DNA of 64,000 nucleotides from Ardenticatenaceae bacterium. GTDB taxonomy: Bacteria; Chloroflexota; Anaerolineae; Promineifilales; Promineifilaceae. Both the position numbers and the translations under genes were made by a program. Positions 1 to 8,117 of this stretch are shown in pieces. The number at the start of each line of letters is the position of its first letter. Within the stretch, counting starts at the first letter, position 1. Location: contig JACKBU010000018.1 of assembly GCA_020634395.1 (NCBI GenBank), forward strand, positions 1 through 64,000, given 5' to 3'. The notes beneath the pieces are model-generated. The model was not told where the DNA came from. It saw nothing but the letters and a program-made list of their open reading frames with translations, and made no database searches.

Positions 1-22
1 GTTTTGTTGTCCAGGTGGTGAG

Positions 23-62
23 TGCCCTCCCCTTTGTCCTCTCCCGGGGGGAGGGGAAGGGG
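23..62. repeat. GC-rich inverted-repeat element (copy of the 3.75 kb repeat)
   Basis: The stretch pairs CCCTCCCC with GGGGAGGGG around a short centre. It closely resembles the last unit of the repeat at 3748-3884, so it is a dispersed element and not gene-specific. It lies just upstream of fcl and could form a strong hairpin. Confidence 0.5.
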
Positions 63-99
63 CGTGGGCAGATTAGATGGTGGGAGGATGTGAGGTTTA

Positions 100-1083
100 A
101 TGAGTGAACGTAATTGGCCGGACAGTAACATGTTTTGGCAGGATAAGCGGGTGATTGTGACGGGCGGAGCGGGGTTTCTGGGCTCGTTTGTGGTGGAGAA
201 GCTGGCGGCGCGGGGGGCGGCGGAGATTATCGTGCCGCGGTCGGCGGAATATGACCTGACGCAACTGGCGGCGGTGCAGCGGCTGCTGGCGGATACGACG
301 CGGCAGGGGCGGCCGGTGGACATGGTGATTCACCTGGCGGCCAAGGTGGGCGGCATCGGGGCCAATCGGGAGAATCCGGCCACCTTCTTTTACGATAACC
401 TGATGATGGGCGCGCAGTTGATGCACAAGTGTTACCTGTGGCAGGTGCCCAAGTTTGTGGCTATCGGCACGGTGTGCGCGTATCCGAAGTATGCGCCGAT
501 CCCGTTCCGGGAAGAGGATTTGTGGAATGGGTATCCGGAGGAGACCAACGCGCCGTATGGACTGGCCAAGAAGATGATGCTGGTGCAAAGCCAGACGTAC
601 CGGGCGCAGTATGGGTATAACTCCATCTTTTTGCTGCCGGTGAACCTGTATGGGCCGCGAGATAATTTTGACCTGGAGACGAGCCACGTTATCCCGGCGC
701 TGATTCGCAAGTGTCTGGAGGCGAAGGCGCGGGGCGACGACCACATGACGGCCTGGGGCGACGGCTCGCCGACGCGGGAGTTCCTGTATGTGGCGGACGC
801 GGCGGAGGGGATTTTGCTGGCGGCGGAGCGGTATAACGACAGCCAGCCGGTGAACCTGGGCAGCGCGTTTGAGATCAGCATTCGGGAACTGCTGGAGACG
901 ATTGCCGCGGTGACAGGTTTTACGGGGGAGATTCGCTGGGATACGAGCAAACCGAACGGGCAGCCGCGGCGCAAGCTGGATACGAGCCGGGCGAAGGCGC
1001 TGTTTGGGTTTGAGGCGACACGGCCGTTTGCCGAGGGGCTGCGGGAGACGGTGGATTGGTGGGAGGGGGAGAGCGAGAGGTAG
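100..1083 (+). CDS. fcl: GDP-L-fucose synthase
   Basis: NAD(P)-dependent epimerase/reductase of the extended SDR family, 327 aa, expected to convert GDP-4-keto-6-deoxy-mannose to GDP-L-fucose in the cytosol as a glycan precursor. The Rossmann motif TGGAGFLG lies at residues 21-28. The block AKVGGIGANRENPATFF is characteristic of GDP-fucose synthases, and the catalytic Tyr-Lys pair is in PYGLAKK near residue 153. Length matches the family (about 320 aa). The ATG used follows a purine-rich GGGAGGATGTGAGG stretch; ATG 130 is an alternative. It opens the polysaccharide locus, although the GDP-mannose 4,6-dehydratase that should supply its substrate is not in the window. A related 4-reductase specificity cannot be excluded. 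Confidence 0.88.
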   Translation: MSERNWPDSNMFWQDKRVIVTGGAGFLGSFVVEKLAARGAAEIIVPRSAEYDLTQLAAVQRLLADTTRQGRPVDMVIHLAAKVGGIGANRENPATFFYDNLMMGAQLMHKCYLWQVPKFVAIGTVCAYPKYAPIPFREEDLWNGYPEETNAPYGLAKKMMLVQSQTYRAQYGYNSIFLLPVNLYGPRDNFDLETSHVIPALIRKCLEAKARGDDHMTAWGDGSPTREFLYVADAAEGILLAAERYNDSQPVNLGSAFEISIRELLETIAAVTGFTGEIRWDTSKPNGQPRRKLDTSRAKALFGFEATRPFAEGLRETVDWWEGESER

Positions 1084-1474
1084 AGCTAGAGATAGAGGAA
1101 GAGCTAAACCTCCCAGAGGTTACAAAAGCTCCGGGAGGTTGGGTGAATGAGGGAGCGTAAGAAGCGTTTAGAAGGGATGATCGAAGGATGATCGAAGGAC
1201 GAGCGAAGGATGACAAAATGAGCGCCAACAGCGTAGGCGGGGAGTAGGGGAGTGGTCAGATACGGGTAGAGAATGAGAGGCCGCTTTTATGCTAATGTAT
1301 TGGTAACAGTGAATTTGCCTGTTCTGGCAGCCAGTATTTATTAGCAACCCAGAGTCTTTAAATTGAACCGCGCACATGCGGGAAATGGAAAATTTTGGTG
1401 ACGATCAGAGTTGTTTGCCGGTGGACGCGGAGGTTTGGGGACTCGCCAAAAAAATCGTAAAGGAAGAATATAAA
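1084..1474. other. Spacer of about 390 bp without a recognisable gene
   Basis: It holds a purine-rich run after fcl, the inverted repeat at 1107-1140 and three near-identical 11-base units (GATGATCGAAG type) at 1176-1208. The last part (1376-1474) is open in the frame of the next gene, but the codons look unlike coding sequence. No RNA gene or convincing promoter was seen. Confidence 0.5.
1107..1140. repeat. Dispersed inverted repeat AACCTCCC...GGGAGGTT
   Basis: Eight-base perfect arms (1107-1114 and 1133-1140) flank an internal CAGAGG / CTCCG segment that can also pair. A second copy of the same design is at 32327-32359. It lies 24 bases after the fcl stop and may act as a transcription-ending or RNA-stabilising hairpin, but no T-run follows. 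Confidence 0.55.
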
Positions 1475-2041
1475 GTGGCCAAAGTTAAATTAAACCCCGT
1501 ATTGGAATTGATCAATGGAAAGGTTGGCGACCTGGTGTTTAAGCGGTACCAGGATAAGGTGGTGATCGCCCGGAAAGTAGATCCGAGCGACCAGGAGCCA
1601 ACACCGGCGCAGCAGGCTGTGCGCGAGCGTTTTCGGGCAGGGGCGCTGTATGGCAAGCAGGCAGCGGCAGACCCGGCGGTGAAGGCGCTGTATGTGGCGC
1701 GGGCGAAGGCCAAGGCGCAGCCGTTCTTTAGCCTGATGGTGGCGGATTATTTGCACGCTCCGACGGTAACGGCCGTGGACCTGGAGGGATATACCGGCGC
1801 GGCCGGGGAGACGATCTGGGTGACGGCATTTGATGATTTTGAAGTGACGGCCGTTAAAGTGTCGCTGGCGGACGCCGATGGGGTGGTGTTGGAGGCCGGA
1901 GCCGCGGTGCTGGAAAACGGCCGTTGGACTTATACCACAACGACTACGGCGGCGCCGGGCACGGCGGTGACGGTAACGGCGACGGCGCTGGACCGTCCGG
2001 GAAACAGCGGCCGTGGCGAGGCGACGCAGGTCGCTGCATAG
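1475..2041 (+). CDS. Uncharacterised protein with C-terminal Ig-like domain
   Basis: Function unknown. With the GTG at 1475 the product is 188 aa. That start is preferred because AAAGGAAGAA (about 1459-1467) is a good ribosome site at the right distance. The open frame extends to ATG 1376 (221 aa), but the extra residues look non-coding. The first 70 residues contain GKVGDLVFKRY and PTPAQQAVRERFRAG, a pattern like small phage/DUF6266-type proteins. The C-terminal half (TVTAVDLEGYTGAAGETIWV and a Thr-rich TYTTTTTAAPGTAVTV stretch) reads as a beta-sandwich Ig-like repeat. No signal peptide or membrane segment is visible. It is isolated between two spacers, with no neighbour that suggests a role. 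Confidence 0.6.
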   Translation: MAKVKLNPVLELINGKVGDLVFKRYQDKVVIARKVDPSDQEPTPAQQAVRERFRAGALYGKQAAADPAVKALYVARAKAKAQPFFSLMVADYLHAPTVTAVDLEGYTGAAGETIWVTAFDDFEVTAVKVSLADADGVVLEAGAAVLENGRWTYTTTTTAAPGTAVTVTATALDRPGNSGRGEATQVAA

Positions 2042-2646
2042 ATTTTAAGGTGTATTGGTAGCAGCTGATAGACAAGCTTTTGTATTGGTAGCGTAGTTCG
2101 TCTGTTATTTTATATGAGTTACCCGCCCCCAGGCTGATGCCAGTCTGGGGGCGGCACTTTGCCAGGATTCCTCGTCAGAAGAAGGGCCACGAACTTCACG
2201 AATTGGGCGAATGGGAGATAGCCGGCGGGGCTGAATGGGGACGGCCATGTGTTAGAATGGGGCCGGACGGTGATGGTTTTATGCGGGCAGCAAAAGGGGA
2301 TTCTTCGCTGCGAAGACTCCGCTCAGAATGACGTGGGCGGGCGAAGGGGTTTGTTGGGCAGATAGGGTTTTCCGCCTGTCCCGCCCGTACGGAGGTGCGT
2401 GATTTATGGAGGAGCGCGATTCTTGTAGGGGCAGGACGGCGCGGTGAGGCGGCGGCTGGAGGGAGAGGTGGTTTCTGCGCGCCGTCTTGACCTTTTGGAG
2501 AGGGCAGAAGAGAGGGCGAAGAGGGGGCAACACAGGCGGGGAATGATGTGTTGGAGAGGGGCGGAGATGAGCGGTCGCTTGTCCTGCCCGTACGGAGGAG
2601 AAGGGGAGAGGGAAGAGAGCGGAGCGAGTGGAGAGAAGGTGACGAT
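2042..2646. other. Spacer of about 600 bp without a recognisable gene
   Basis: Besides the hairpin at 2123-2154 it contains the word TGTATTGGTAGC twice (from about 2051 and 2081; TGTATTGGTA also near 1297). It also has a 13-base direct repeat GCCCGTACGGAGG at 2383-2395 and 2586-2598, with similar flanks. Short open frames here have poor codon use and no ribosome sites and are not called. The stretch looks like decayed or repeat-derived DNA. Confidence 0.5.
2123..2154 (+). terminator. Strong GC hairpin after the Ig-like gene
   Basis: Perfect 10-bp arms CCGCCCCCAG (2123-2132) and CTGGGGGCGG (2145-2154) around a 12-base loop, about 80 bases after the stop codon. Only a short CACTTTG follows, so it may be a terminator without a true T-run. 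Confidence 0.5.
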
Positions 2647-3726
2647 ATGAACGGGAAAATGATGTTGAAGCGAATGGCAACGGTGGCGGGGCTGATGGTG
2701 TTGGTGCTGGCGGCGCTGTGGAACGGGCGGCAGGAGGCGGCCGGGCGGGCAGCAGATGACAGGTTTGTTTATATGCCGCTGGTGGTGAAAAGCCCGCCGA
2801 CGTTGACGCTGACGGTGACGGGGCCGAGCTGCGGCAGCAATGAGTGGACGGTGGGCTGGAATGACGGCGGCGCGGGGGTGACGGGTTACGTGTTGGAAGA
2901 GGCTGACGACGCGGCTTTTGGGGCGCCGACGGTGTATTCGACGACGCTGACGATGCAGGACTTTAACTACGCGCCAGCGACGGACAATCTGTATTATTAC
3001 CGGGTGCGGGCTGAGGGCAGTTGGGGCGCGGGGCCATGGTCGGAAACGCAGCCGGTGGTGGGCGGTTTTCTGGATGAGTTTGCCAACCCGGCCTCGGGGT
3101 GGGCGGTAACGGATACGGCCCAGAGCAGCACGGCTTACAGCGGCGGGACGTACCAGGTGAGCAGCAAGCAGGAGGGCTACCTGATTGCGGCGCGGGCGCC
3201 GGACGTGGCGCGGGACGGGTACCGGGCGGCGGTGGACGTGCAGTGGGCGACCGGGTCGGCGACGGATGGGCTGTATGCGCTGGTGTTTGGGGCGTCGGGG
3301 AATTTGGGCAAGTATTATTTTCTGGCGGTGCGCCCGGCGACGCAGGATTACCGGGTGTATTTCTTTGACGGCAGCCTGCCGGTGGCGGACCGGTTACGGC
3401 CGTTGACGGGCTGGACGGTCTCGGCGGCGGTGCAGGGCGGGGCACAGGTGAACCACCTGGAGGTGATTCGGGTGGGGGATGGCATCCAGGCGGCGATCAA
3501 CGGAACGGCCGTGGGGAGTTGGGCAGACGCGGCGCAGACCGGGGCGACGTACGCCGGGGTGATGGTGTCGGCGAATCCGGCGCATCCGGCGGTGACGGCG
3601 AGTTTTGACAATTTCAGCCTGGGGACGTGCGGGCCGACTCTGGCGCAGAGTGGGCCGGAGCTGGCGCGGCCGGCGACGCAGCCGGACACGGGCGTTGGCG
3701 TGGAAGCGGTGGACTTGGGGTGGTAA
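2647..3726 (+). CDS. Secreted fibronectin-III / laminin-G-like protein
   Basis: Predicted extracytoplasmic protein of 359 aa. The ATG at 2647 follows GAGAAGGTGACGAT and gives a clean signal peptide: basic start, hydrophobic run GLMVLVLAALW, then a small-residue region. After cleavage comes VYMPLVVKS, a motif common just behind the signal peptide of Chloroflexota exported proteins. Residues of about 50-140 resemble a fibronectin type III fold (YVLEEADDAAF, YYYRVRAEGSWGAGPWSE). Residues of about 140-320 resemble a concanavalin/LamG-type beta-jelly roll (FLDEFANPASGW, AVQWATGS-like and SFDNFSLG strands). The substrate is unknown; such domains usually bind glycans or surfaces. An earlier in-frame start at 2548 would add a non-signal leader and is disfavoured. 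Confidence 0.75.
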   Translation: MNGKMMLKRMATVAGLMVLVLAALWNGRQEAAGRAADDRFVYMPLVVKSPPTLTLTVTGPSCGSNEWTVGWNDGGAGVTGYVLEEADDAAFGAPTVYSTTLTMQDFNYAPATDNLYYYRVRAEGSWGAGPWSETQPVVGGFLDEFANPASGWAVTDTAQSSTAYSGGTYQVSSKQEGYLIAARAPDVARDGYRAAVDVQWATGSATDGLYALVFGASGNLGKYYFLAVRPATQDYRVYFFDGSLPVADRLRPLTGWTVSAAVQGGAQVNHLEVIRVGDGIQAAINGTAVGSWADAAQTGATYAGVMVSANPAHPAVTASFDNFSLGTCGPTLAQSGPELARPATQPDTGVGVEAVDLGW

Positions 3727-3747
3727 AGATTGGGCAGGACGTGGCTG

Positions 3748-3884
3748 CTCCCTCTCCCCAGCCCTCTCCCAAAGGGCGAGGGAGCCGGAGATGCAGCCCT
3801 CCCCTTAGTCCCCTCCCAAAGGGCGAGGGGGCCGGAGCTGGAGCCCTCCCCATAGTCCCCTCCCGAGGGGAGGGGAAAGAGGGA
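3748..3884. repeat. Three-unit GC-rich tandem repeat upstream of asnB
   Basis: Three related units of roughly 40-55 bases, each built from CCCTCYCC followed by CCCTCCCRAAGGGCGAGGG. Each contains a short inverted repeat (CCCTC...GAGGG). They fill the spacer before the asparagine synthase gene, and a fourth copy lies at 23-62. Confidence 0.7.
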
Positions 3885-3903
3885 AAGCGAAAGAGTTTTT
3901 GTT

Positions 3904-5808
3904 ATGTGTGGCATTGCGGGAATCATCTTAAAGCCGGAGCAGGATCTGGCGGACATACGGGCGCGGCTGGCGGCGATGGCCGGGGCGATGGCGCACCGCG
4001 GGCCGGACGATGAGGGCGTGTACCTGGCGCCGGACGGCCGTGTCGGGCTGGTGAACCGCCGCCTGGCGATTCGGGATCTGTCGGCGGCGGGGCATATGCC
4101 GATGGGCAACGCGGCGGAGTCGGTGTGGATTACCTACAACGGCGAGATTTATAACGCGGAGGCGCTGCGGGCCGAGCTGGAAGCGGCGGGGTACGAATTT
4201 CGCTCGCACAGCGATACGGAAGTGATTTTGCACGGCTATGAGGCGTGGGGCACGGCCGTCGTGCCGCGGCTGCGGGGGATGTTTGCCCTGGCGATTTATG
4301 ACCGGCGGGCGGGCACGGAGCAGGCGCAGCTGCTGCTGGCGCGGGACCATCTTGGCATCAAACCGCTGTACGTGGCGGAAACGGCGACGGCCGTGTTGTT
4401 TGCCTCGGAAATTAAGGTGCTGCTGGCCTCAGGGCTGGTGAGCCGGGCGATTGACCCGGCGGGGCTGGTGGGGTATTTGCGCCTGGGCAGCGTGCCCAAT
4501 CCGCTGACGATTTACCAGGGCATTCAAGGACTGCCGCCGGCCAGCACGCTGCCAATCGCCGCCGACCGGCCCACGGCGGGCGAGGCGCAGTCTTACTGGC
4601 AACTGCCGACGGATGAAGATCCGGGCATTGGCGCGGCAGAGGCGCAAGAGAGGATGCGGGCGCTGCTGGCGGAAGCGGTGGGCATCCGGCTGGTGAGTGA
4701 CGTGCCGCTGGGCGCGTTTTTAAGCGGCGGGCTGGATTCCAGCGCGGTGGTGGCCTTGATGCGGCAGGCGACGGACGGCCCCATCCGCACCTGCTCGATG
4801 GTATTTGCCGAGGCGGCGTACAGTGAAGCGGCGTACGCGCGGGCGATGGCCGAGGCGGTGGGGGCGGAGCATTACGAGCGGGTGATTACGGCGGCCGATT
4901 TGCAGGCGGAGTTGGAGAACATCCTGGCGGCGATGGACCAACCCAGCGTGGATGGGGTGAACACTTATTTTGTGTCGCAGACGGCGCGGCAGGCGGGCCT
5001 GACGGTGGCGCTGTCCGGATTGGGCGGCGACGAACTGTTTGGCGGCTACCCCAACACGTTTGGCCAGACGCCGCAGGTGTACCGGGCGTTGAAACTGGCG
5101 GCGGGGGTGCCGGGAGGAACGGCCGTGGCGCGCACGGCGCTTACCCTGTTACCGGCGGGGCGGCGAGCGCAGTGGGCACGGGTACACGACGCCCTGGGCG
5201 AACCGCCTTCGCCGGCCAGCGCTTATTTAACCCGGCGGGGCTTGTTTGCGCCCAGCGAAGTGCAGGCGCTGGTAACGCCGGAAGTCTGGGCAGCGGCTCA
5301 GCCGCGCTTTGCGGCGGCGGCGCACGTGGCGGCGCGGGCGGGCGGCAACGGGGCGGCGACGATGGGCTGGATCAGCCGGGCGGAATTACGCACCTATACC
5401 CACGACCAACTGCTGCGGGATACGGACGTGATGAGTATGGCGCATTCGTTGGAAGTACGGGTGCCGCTGCTGGACGTGCGCCTGGTGGAAGCGGCGCTGC
5501 GGCTGCCGGCGGCGGTGAAGCGGCCGCCGGACAAGGAGGCCAGGGGGCCGAAACCGCTGCTGGCGGCGGCGCTGGGAGAGGCTTTGCCGGCGCTGATCCG
5601 GGAGCGGCAGGATAAACAGGGGTTTACGTTCCCGTTTGCCGTGTGGCTGCGGGGGCCGCTGGCGGAAAGCCTGCTGCAGCAAGCGCCGGAGAGGGGCTGG
5701 TTGAATCCGGCGGCGGTGGAGAAACTGGCCGTAGATTTTGCGCACGGCCGGGTGCATTGGTCGCGGCTGTGGGCGGTGATGGCCCTGGCGACGGTCGGGC
5801 AGGCATGA
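3904..5808 (+). CDS. asnB: Asparagine synthase (glutamine-hydrolysing)
   Basis: 634 aa, normal for class B asparagine synthases. It starts MCGIAG, so Cys2 is the glutaminase nucleophile after Met removal. An N-terminal Ntn glutaminase domain (about 1-200; RGPDD, GEIYN, SDTEVILHGYE) is followed by a synthetase domain with the pyrophosphate loop SGGLDSSAV near residue 275. Expected reaction: Asp + Gln + ATP to Asn + Glu + AMP + PPi. Homologues inside capsule and exopolysaccharide clusters often amidate sugar acids or accompany export systems, so the target here may be a glycan intermediate and not free aspartate (inference). Its stop overlaps the next start (ATGA), implying co-transcription. 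Confidence 0.9.
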   Translation: MCGIAGIILKPEQDLADIRARLAAMAGAMAHRGPDDEGVYLAPDGRVGLVNRRLAIRDLSAAGHMPMGNAAESVWITYNGEIYNAEALRAELEAAGYEFRSHSDTEVILHGYEAWGTAVVPRLRGMFALAIYDRRAGTEQAQLLLARDHLGIKPLYVAETATAVLFASEIKVLLASGLVSRAIDPAGLVGYLRLGSVPNPLTIYQGIQGLPPASTLPIAADRPTAGEAQSYWQLPTDEDPGIGAAEAQERMRALLAEAVGIRLVSDVPLGAFLSGGLDSSAVVALMRQATDGPIRTCSMVFAEAAYSEAAYARAMAEAVGAEHYERVITAADLQAELENILAAMDQPSVDGVNTYFVSQTARQAGLTVALSGLGGDELFGGYPNTFGQTPQVYRALKLAAGVPGGTAVARTALTLLPAGRRAQWARVHDALGEPPSPASAYLTRRGLFAPSEVQALVTPEVWAAAQPRFAAAAHVAARAGGNGAATMGWISRAELRTYTHDQLLRDTDVMSMAHSLEVRVPLLDVRLVEAALRLPAAVKRPPDKEARGPKPLLAAALGEALPALIRERQDKQGFTFPFAVWLRGPLAESLLQQAPERGWLNPAAVEKLAVDFAHGRVHWSRLWAVMALATVGQA

Positions 5809-7232
5809 AACCATCAACCTGGCTGGCCGGGCTGGCGTTAGGGCTGGCGCTCATCGGGGGTGGATTCATCCTGGGACAGGCTATCCGAGCCAATGCGCTC
5901 AACGTGGCGGCTTTGAAAGCGCTAGAACCGGCGGCCAGAAGCAGCAGCGTGGGGGAAACGGCCTGGGAAAAGGGGTGGGCGTCCCTATGCAGTGAGCCAG
6001 AGACGGCGACTGTCACAAAAACCGGGAATGCGTTTATGGCCCTGGCGCTGCTCGACAGCGGCGATTACCAGGGCGCATACCAGATACTCAGCGGTTTGCC
6101 GGCCGGCGACCTGCCCAATGGCCCGGCTTACCTGGCCGCTTTGCAGATGGATTGGCTGGCGGCGGCCCAGCTTTACCAGGCGGAGCCAACCGGACGCAGC
6201 CAGCGCTGGTGGGGCACTATTTTTTATCAGGCGGCGCAGCAGTTGATGTTTCAGGGGGAGCCGGAAGCCGCGGCTGAGCTGTACCGACGGGCGGACGCCG
6301 CTTATGGGCAGCAGGGGCCTTACCTATCGCTGGCGCTGGCCGACTGCCTGGTGCAGGCCGGACGACAGGCGGAAGCGTTTGATGTGACCCGGCGCGCTTT
6401 GGTAGTCCTGCCCCCGGCCGAGGCGTTGAGTCACCGGGAACAATTTGCGGCGCTGCGGTTAGCGGGTTTGCAGCAGTGGCAGGCACAGGACCCGGATAAT
6501 GCCCGGGTGAACCAGTGGCTGGTGTTTTACCAGGAGGCAGAGACGGCCGGGGAAACAGAGACGCGGCCGTTGGCGGCGGCGCCGGATCCGGCGGTGGACC
6601 TGGTGCAGGAACTGGAGAATGGGCAAATGCTGGTGGGGTTTGATTACCGGCCGGAAGACATTGAGACCGGGCCGTTTATGGACGTGGTGTTTTACCTGCA
6701 GGAAGGGACAGGCGAGGACGCGACGTACTGGCAGGTGAACCAGACGGTACTCAACCAGGCGCCGAACGGCTCTTTTGCCTGGGATGCCGCGCCAGACGGG
6801 GTACGGCCGTTTGGCTGGCACGAATATATATATACTCCCGACCCTAAAGCAATTGTTACGGACAGCAATCTTTTTCCCAACGCCTGGCTTTGCCTGGATG
6901 CCAATCATGTTGGTGACTCTTTTGGCCTGCAAAGCCTCAAAACCTCTTTGGATGCAAGCGACCTTTACGTGCAGGGGGGACAGCTATTTGCCATTGGCCC
7001 GTCCAGCCTGTCTTTAGGGCGGGCATGGTACGGTCCATCTGATCCTAACAATTACAGTTATGTGGGCGGTCGCCCACAGCCAGATCAAGTGTTGCCGATG
7101 GTGGGAACCTGGGAAAGGGTATCAGGCTCGGATAGTGTCGCTGTCTGGTTGTTGTCGCATAAGAACAGCAATGGTTGTTTTAGTACCTTGTTTCTATTTC
7201 AACTACCTCCATTAGGTAGGGGATCAAGCTAA
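5805..7232 (+). CDS. Membrane-anchored TPR-like protein of the glycan locus
   Basis: 475 aa from the ATG that overlaps the asnB stop by four bases; the open frame runs further upstream, but only inside asnB. Residues 5-25 form one transmembrane or signal-anchor helix. Residues of about 70-230 are helical, with TPR-like pairs (ALALLDSGDYQGAYQILSGL; LALADCLVQAGRQAEAFDV). The C-terminal part (from about 260) looks beta-rich (LVGFDYRPEDIETGPFMDVV) and has no family I recognise. The last 400 bases become abruptly AT-richer, starting near ATATATATA at about 6825, where the imported-looking segment begins. It is probably an assembly or scaffold factor for polysaccharide export; the function is inferred from context only. 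Confidence 0.65.
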   Translation: MKPSTWLAGLALGLALIGGGFILGQAIRANALNVAALKALEPAARSSSVGETAWEKGWASLCSEPETATVTKTGNAFMALALLDSGDYQGAYQILSGLPAGDLPNGPAYLAALQMDWLAAAQLYQAEPTGRSQRWWGTIFYQAAQQLMFQGEPEAAAELYRRADAAYGQQGPYLSLALADCLVQAGRQAEAFDVTRRALVVLPPAEALSHREQFAALRLAGLQQWQAQDPDNARVNQWLVFYQEAETAGETETRPLAAAPDPAVDLVQELENGQMLVGFDYRPEDIETGPFMDVVFYLQEGTGEDATYWQVNQTVLNQAPNGSFAWDAAPDGVRPFGWHEYIYTPDPKAIVTDSNLFPNAWLCLDANHVGDSFGLQSLKTSLDASDLYVQGGQLFAIGPSSLSLGRAWYGPSDPNNYSYVGGRPQPDQVLPMVGTWERVSGSDSVAVWLLSHKNSNGCFSTLFLFQLPPLGRGSS

Positions 7233-7240
7233 AGAATGCT

Positions 7241-8062
7241 ATGCAAGATGAATTAATCATTCGACCCAATCAAGGGTTTCGTCATTATTGGCGCGATTTG
7301 TGGCAGTACCGCGAGTTGTTTTACTTCCTCGCCTGGCGGGACATTGCTGTGCGTTACAAACAAACAGTAATCGGTGTGGCCTGGAGCGTTATTCGGCCGG
7401 TGCTGACGATGATCGTTTTTACTTTCGTTTTTGGCCGGTTAGCCGGGCTGCCGTCGGGCGGCGCGCCATACCCCATTCTGGTGTATGCGGCGCTGCTGCC
7501 ATGGCAATTATTTGCTAACAGCCTGACGGAAAGTAGTAGCAGCCTGATCAACAACGCGCAAATGATTTCCAAAGTTTATTTCCCACGGTTGGCCATTCCG
7601 ACCAGTGCGATTGTTGTTAGTTTTGTAGACTTTATGATTTCATTTGTTGTGTTATTACTGTTGATGGTAGGCTACCGTTACTGGCCGACGTGGCGGCTGT
7701 TGACACTGCCGCTCTTTACGCTTTTGGCGCTTACGCTGGCGCTGGGCGGCGGCTTGTGGATGGCCTCGCTGAACGTGAAGTACCGCGATTTTCGTTATAT
7801 TGTGCCTTTTTTGGTGCAGTTTGGTATGTACCTTTCCCCGGTAGGCTTCTCTAGCGACATTGTGCCTGAACAGTATCGTTTCTTATACTCCCTGAATCCG
7901 ATGGTCGGGGTGATCGATGGATTTCGCTGGGCGATTTTAGGTGGAGATCTGACGTTGTATTGGCCCGGATTTGTCCTGTCGGTAGGGATCACATTGCTGC
8001 TGTTTGTAACCGGGCTGCGCTATTTTCGGCGCACGGAACGAACTTTCGCGGACGTAATTTAA
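7241..8062 (+). CDS. wzm: ABC-2 type polysaccharide exporter permease
   Basis: 273 aa integral membrane protein of the ABC-2 family, the usual length for Wzm/TagG/KpsM permeases. The N-terminal amphipathic segment FRHYWRDLWQYRELFYFLAWRD and WSVIRPVLTMIVFTFVFG are family hallmarks. About six hydrophobic segments follow, with the conserved region SLNVKYRDFRYIVPFLVQF and YLSPVGFSSDIVPE. It should form the channel for lipid-linked glycan across the cytoplasmic membrane, paired with the ATPase that follows after 55 bases. It starts nine bases after the preceding stop. Confidence 0.88.
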   Translation: MQDELIIRPNQGFRHYWRDLWQYRELFYFLAWRDIAVRYKQTVIGVAWSVIRPVLTMIVFTFVFGRLAGLPSGGAPYPILVYAALLPWQLFANSLTESSSSLINNAQMISKVYFPRLAIPTSAIVVSFVDFMISFVVLLLLMVGYRYWPTWRLLTLPLFTLLALTLALGGGLWMASLNVKYRDFRYIVPFLVQFGMYLSPVGFSSDIVPEQYRFLYSLNPMVGVIDGFRWAILGGDLTLYWPGFVLSVGITLLLFVTGLRYFRRTERTFADVI

Positions 8063-8117
8063 GGTCATTAATTTGGAGAAGGATACGGAAGAATTTATTT
8101 AGTCCGTAACAAGTCTT

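Noticed and set aside
2137..2650. Three short open frames in the spacer before the LamG-like gene
   Set aside because: They overlap the hairpin and direct repeats, lack ribosome sites and have atypical composition; more likely decayed spacer DNA.
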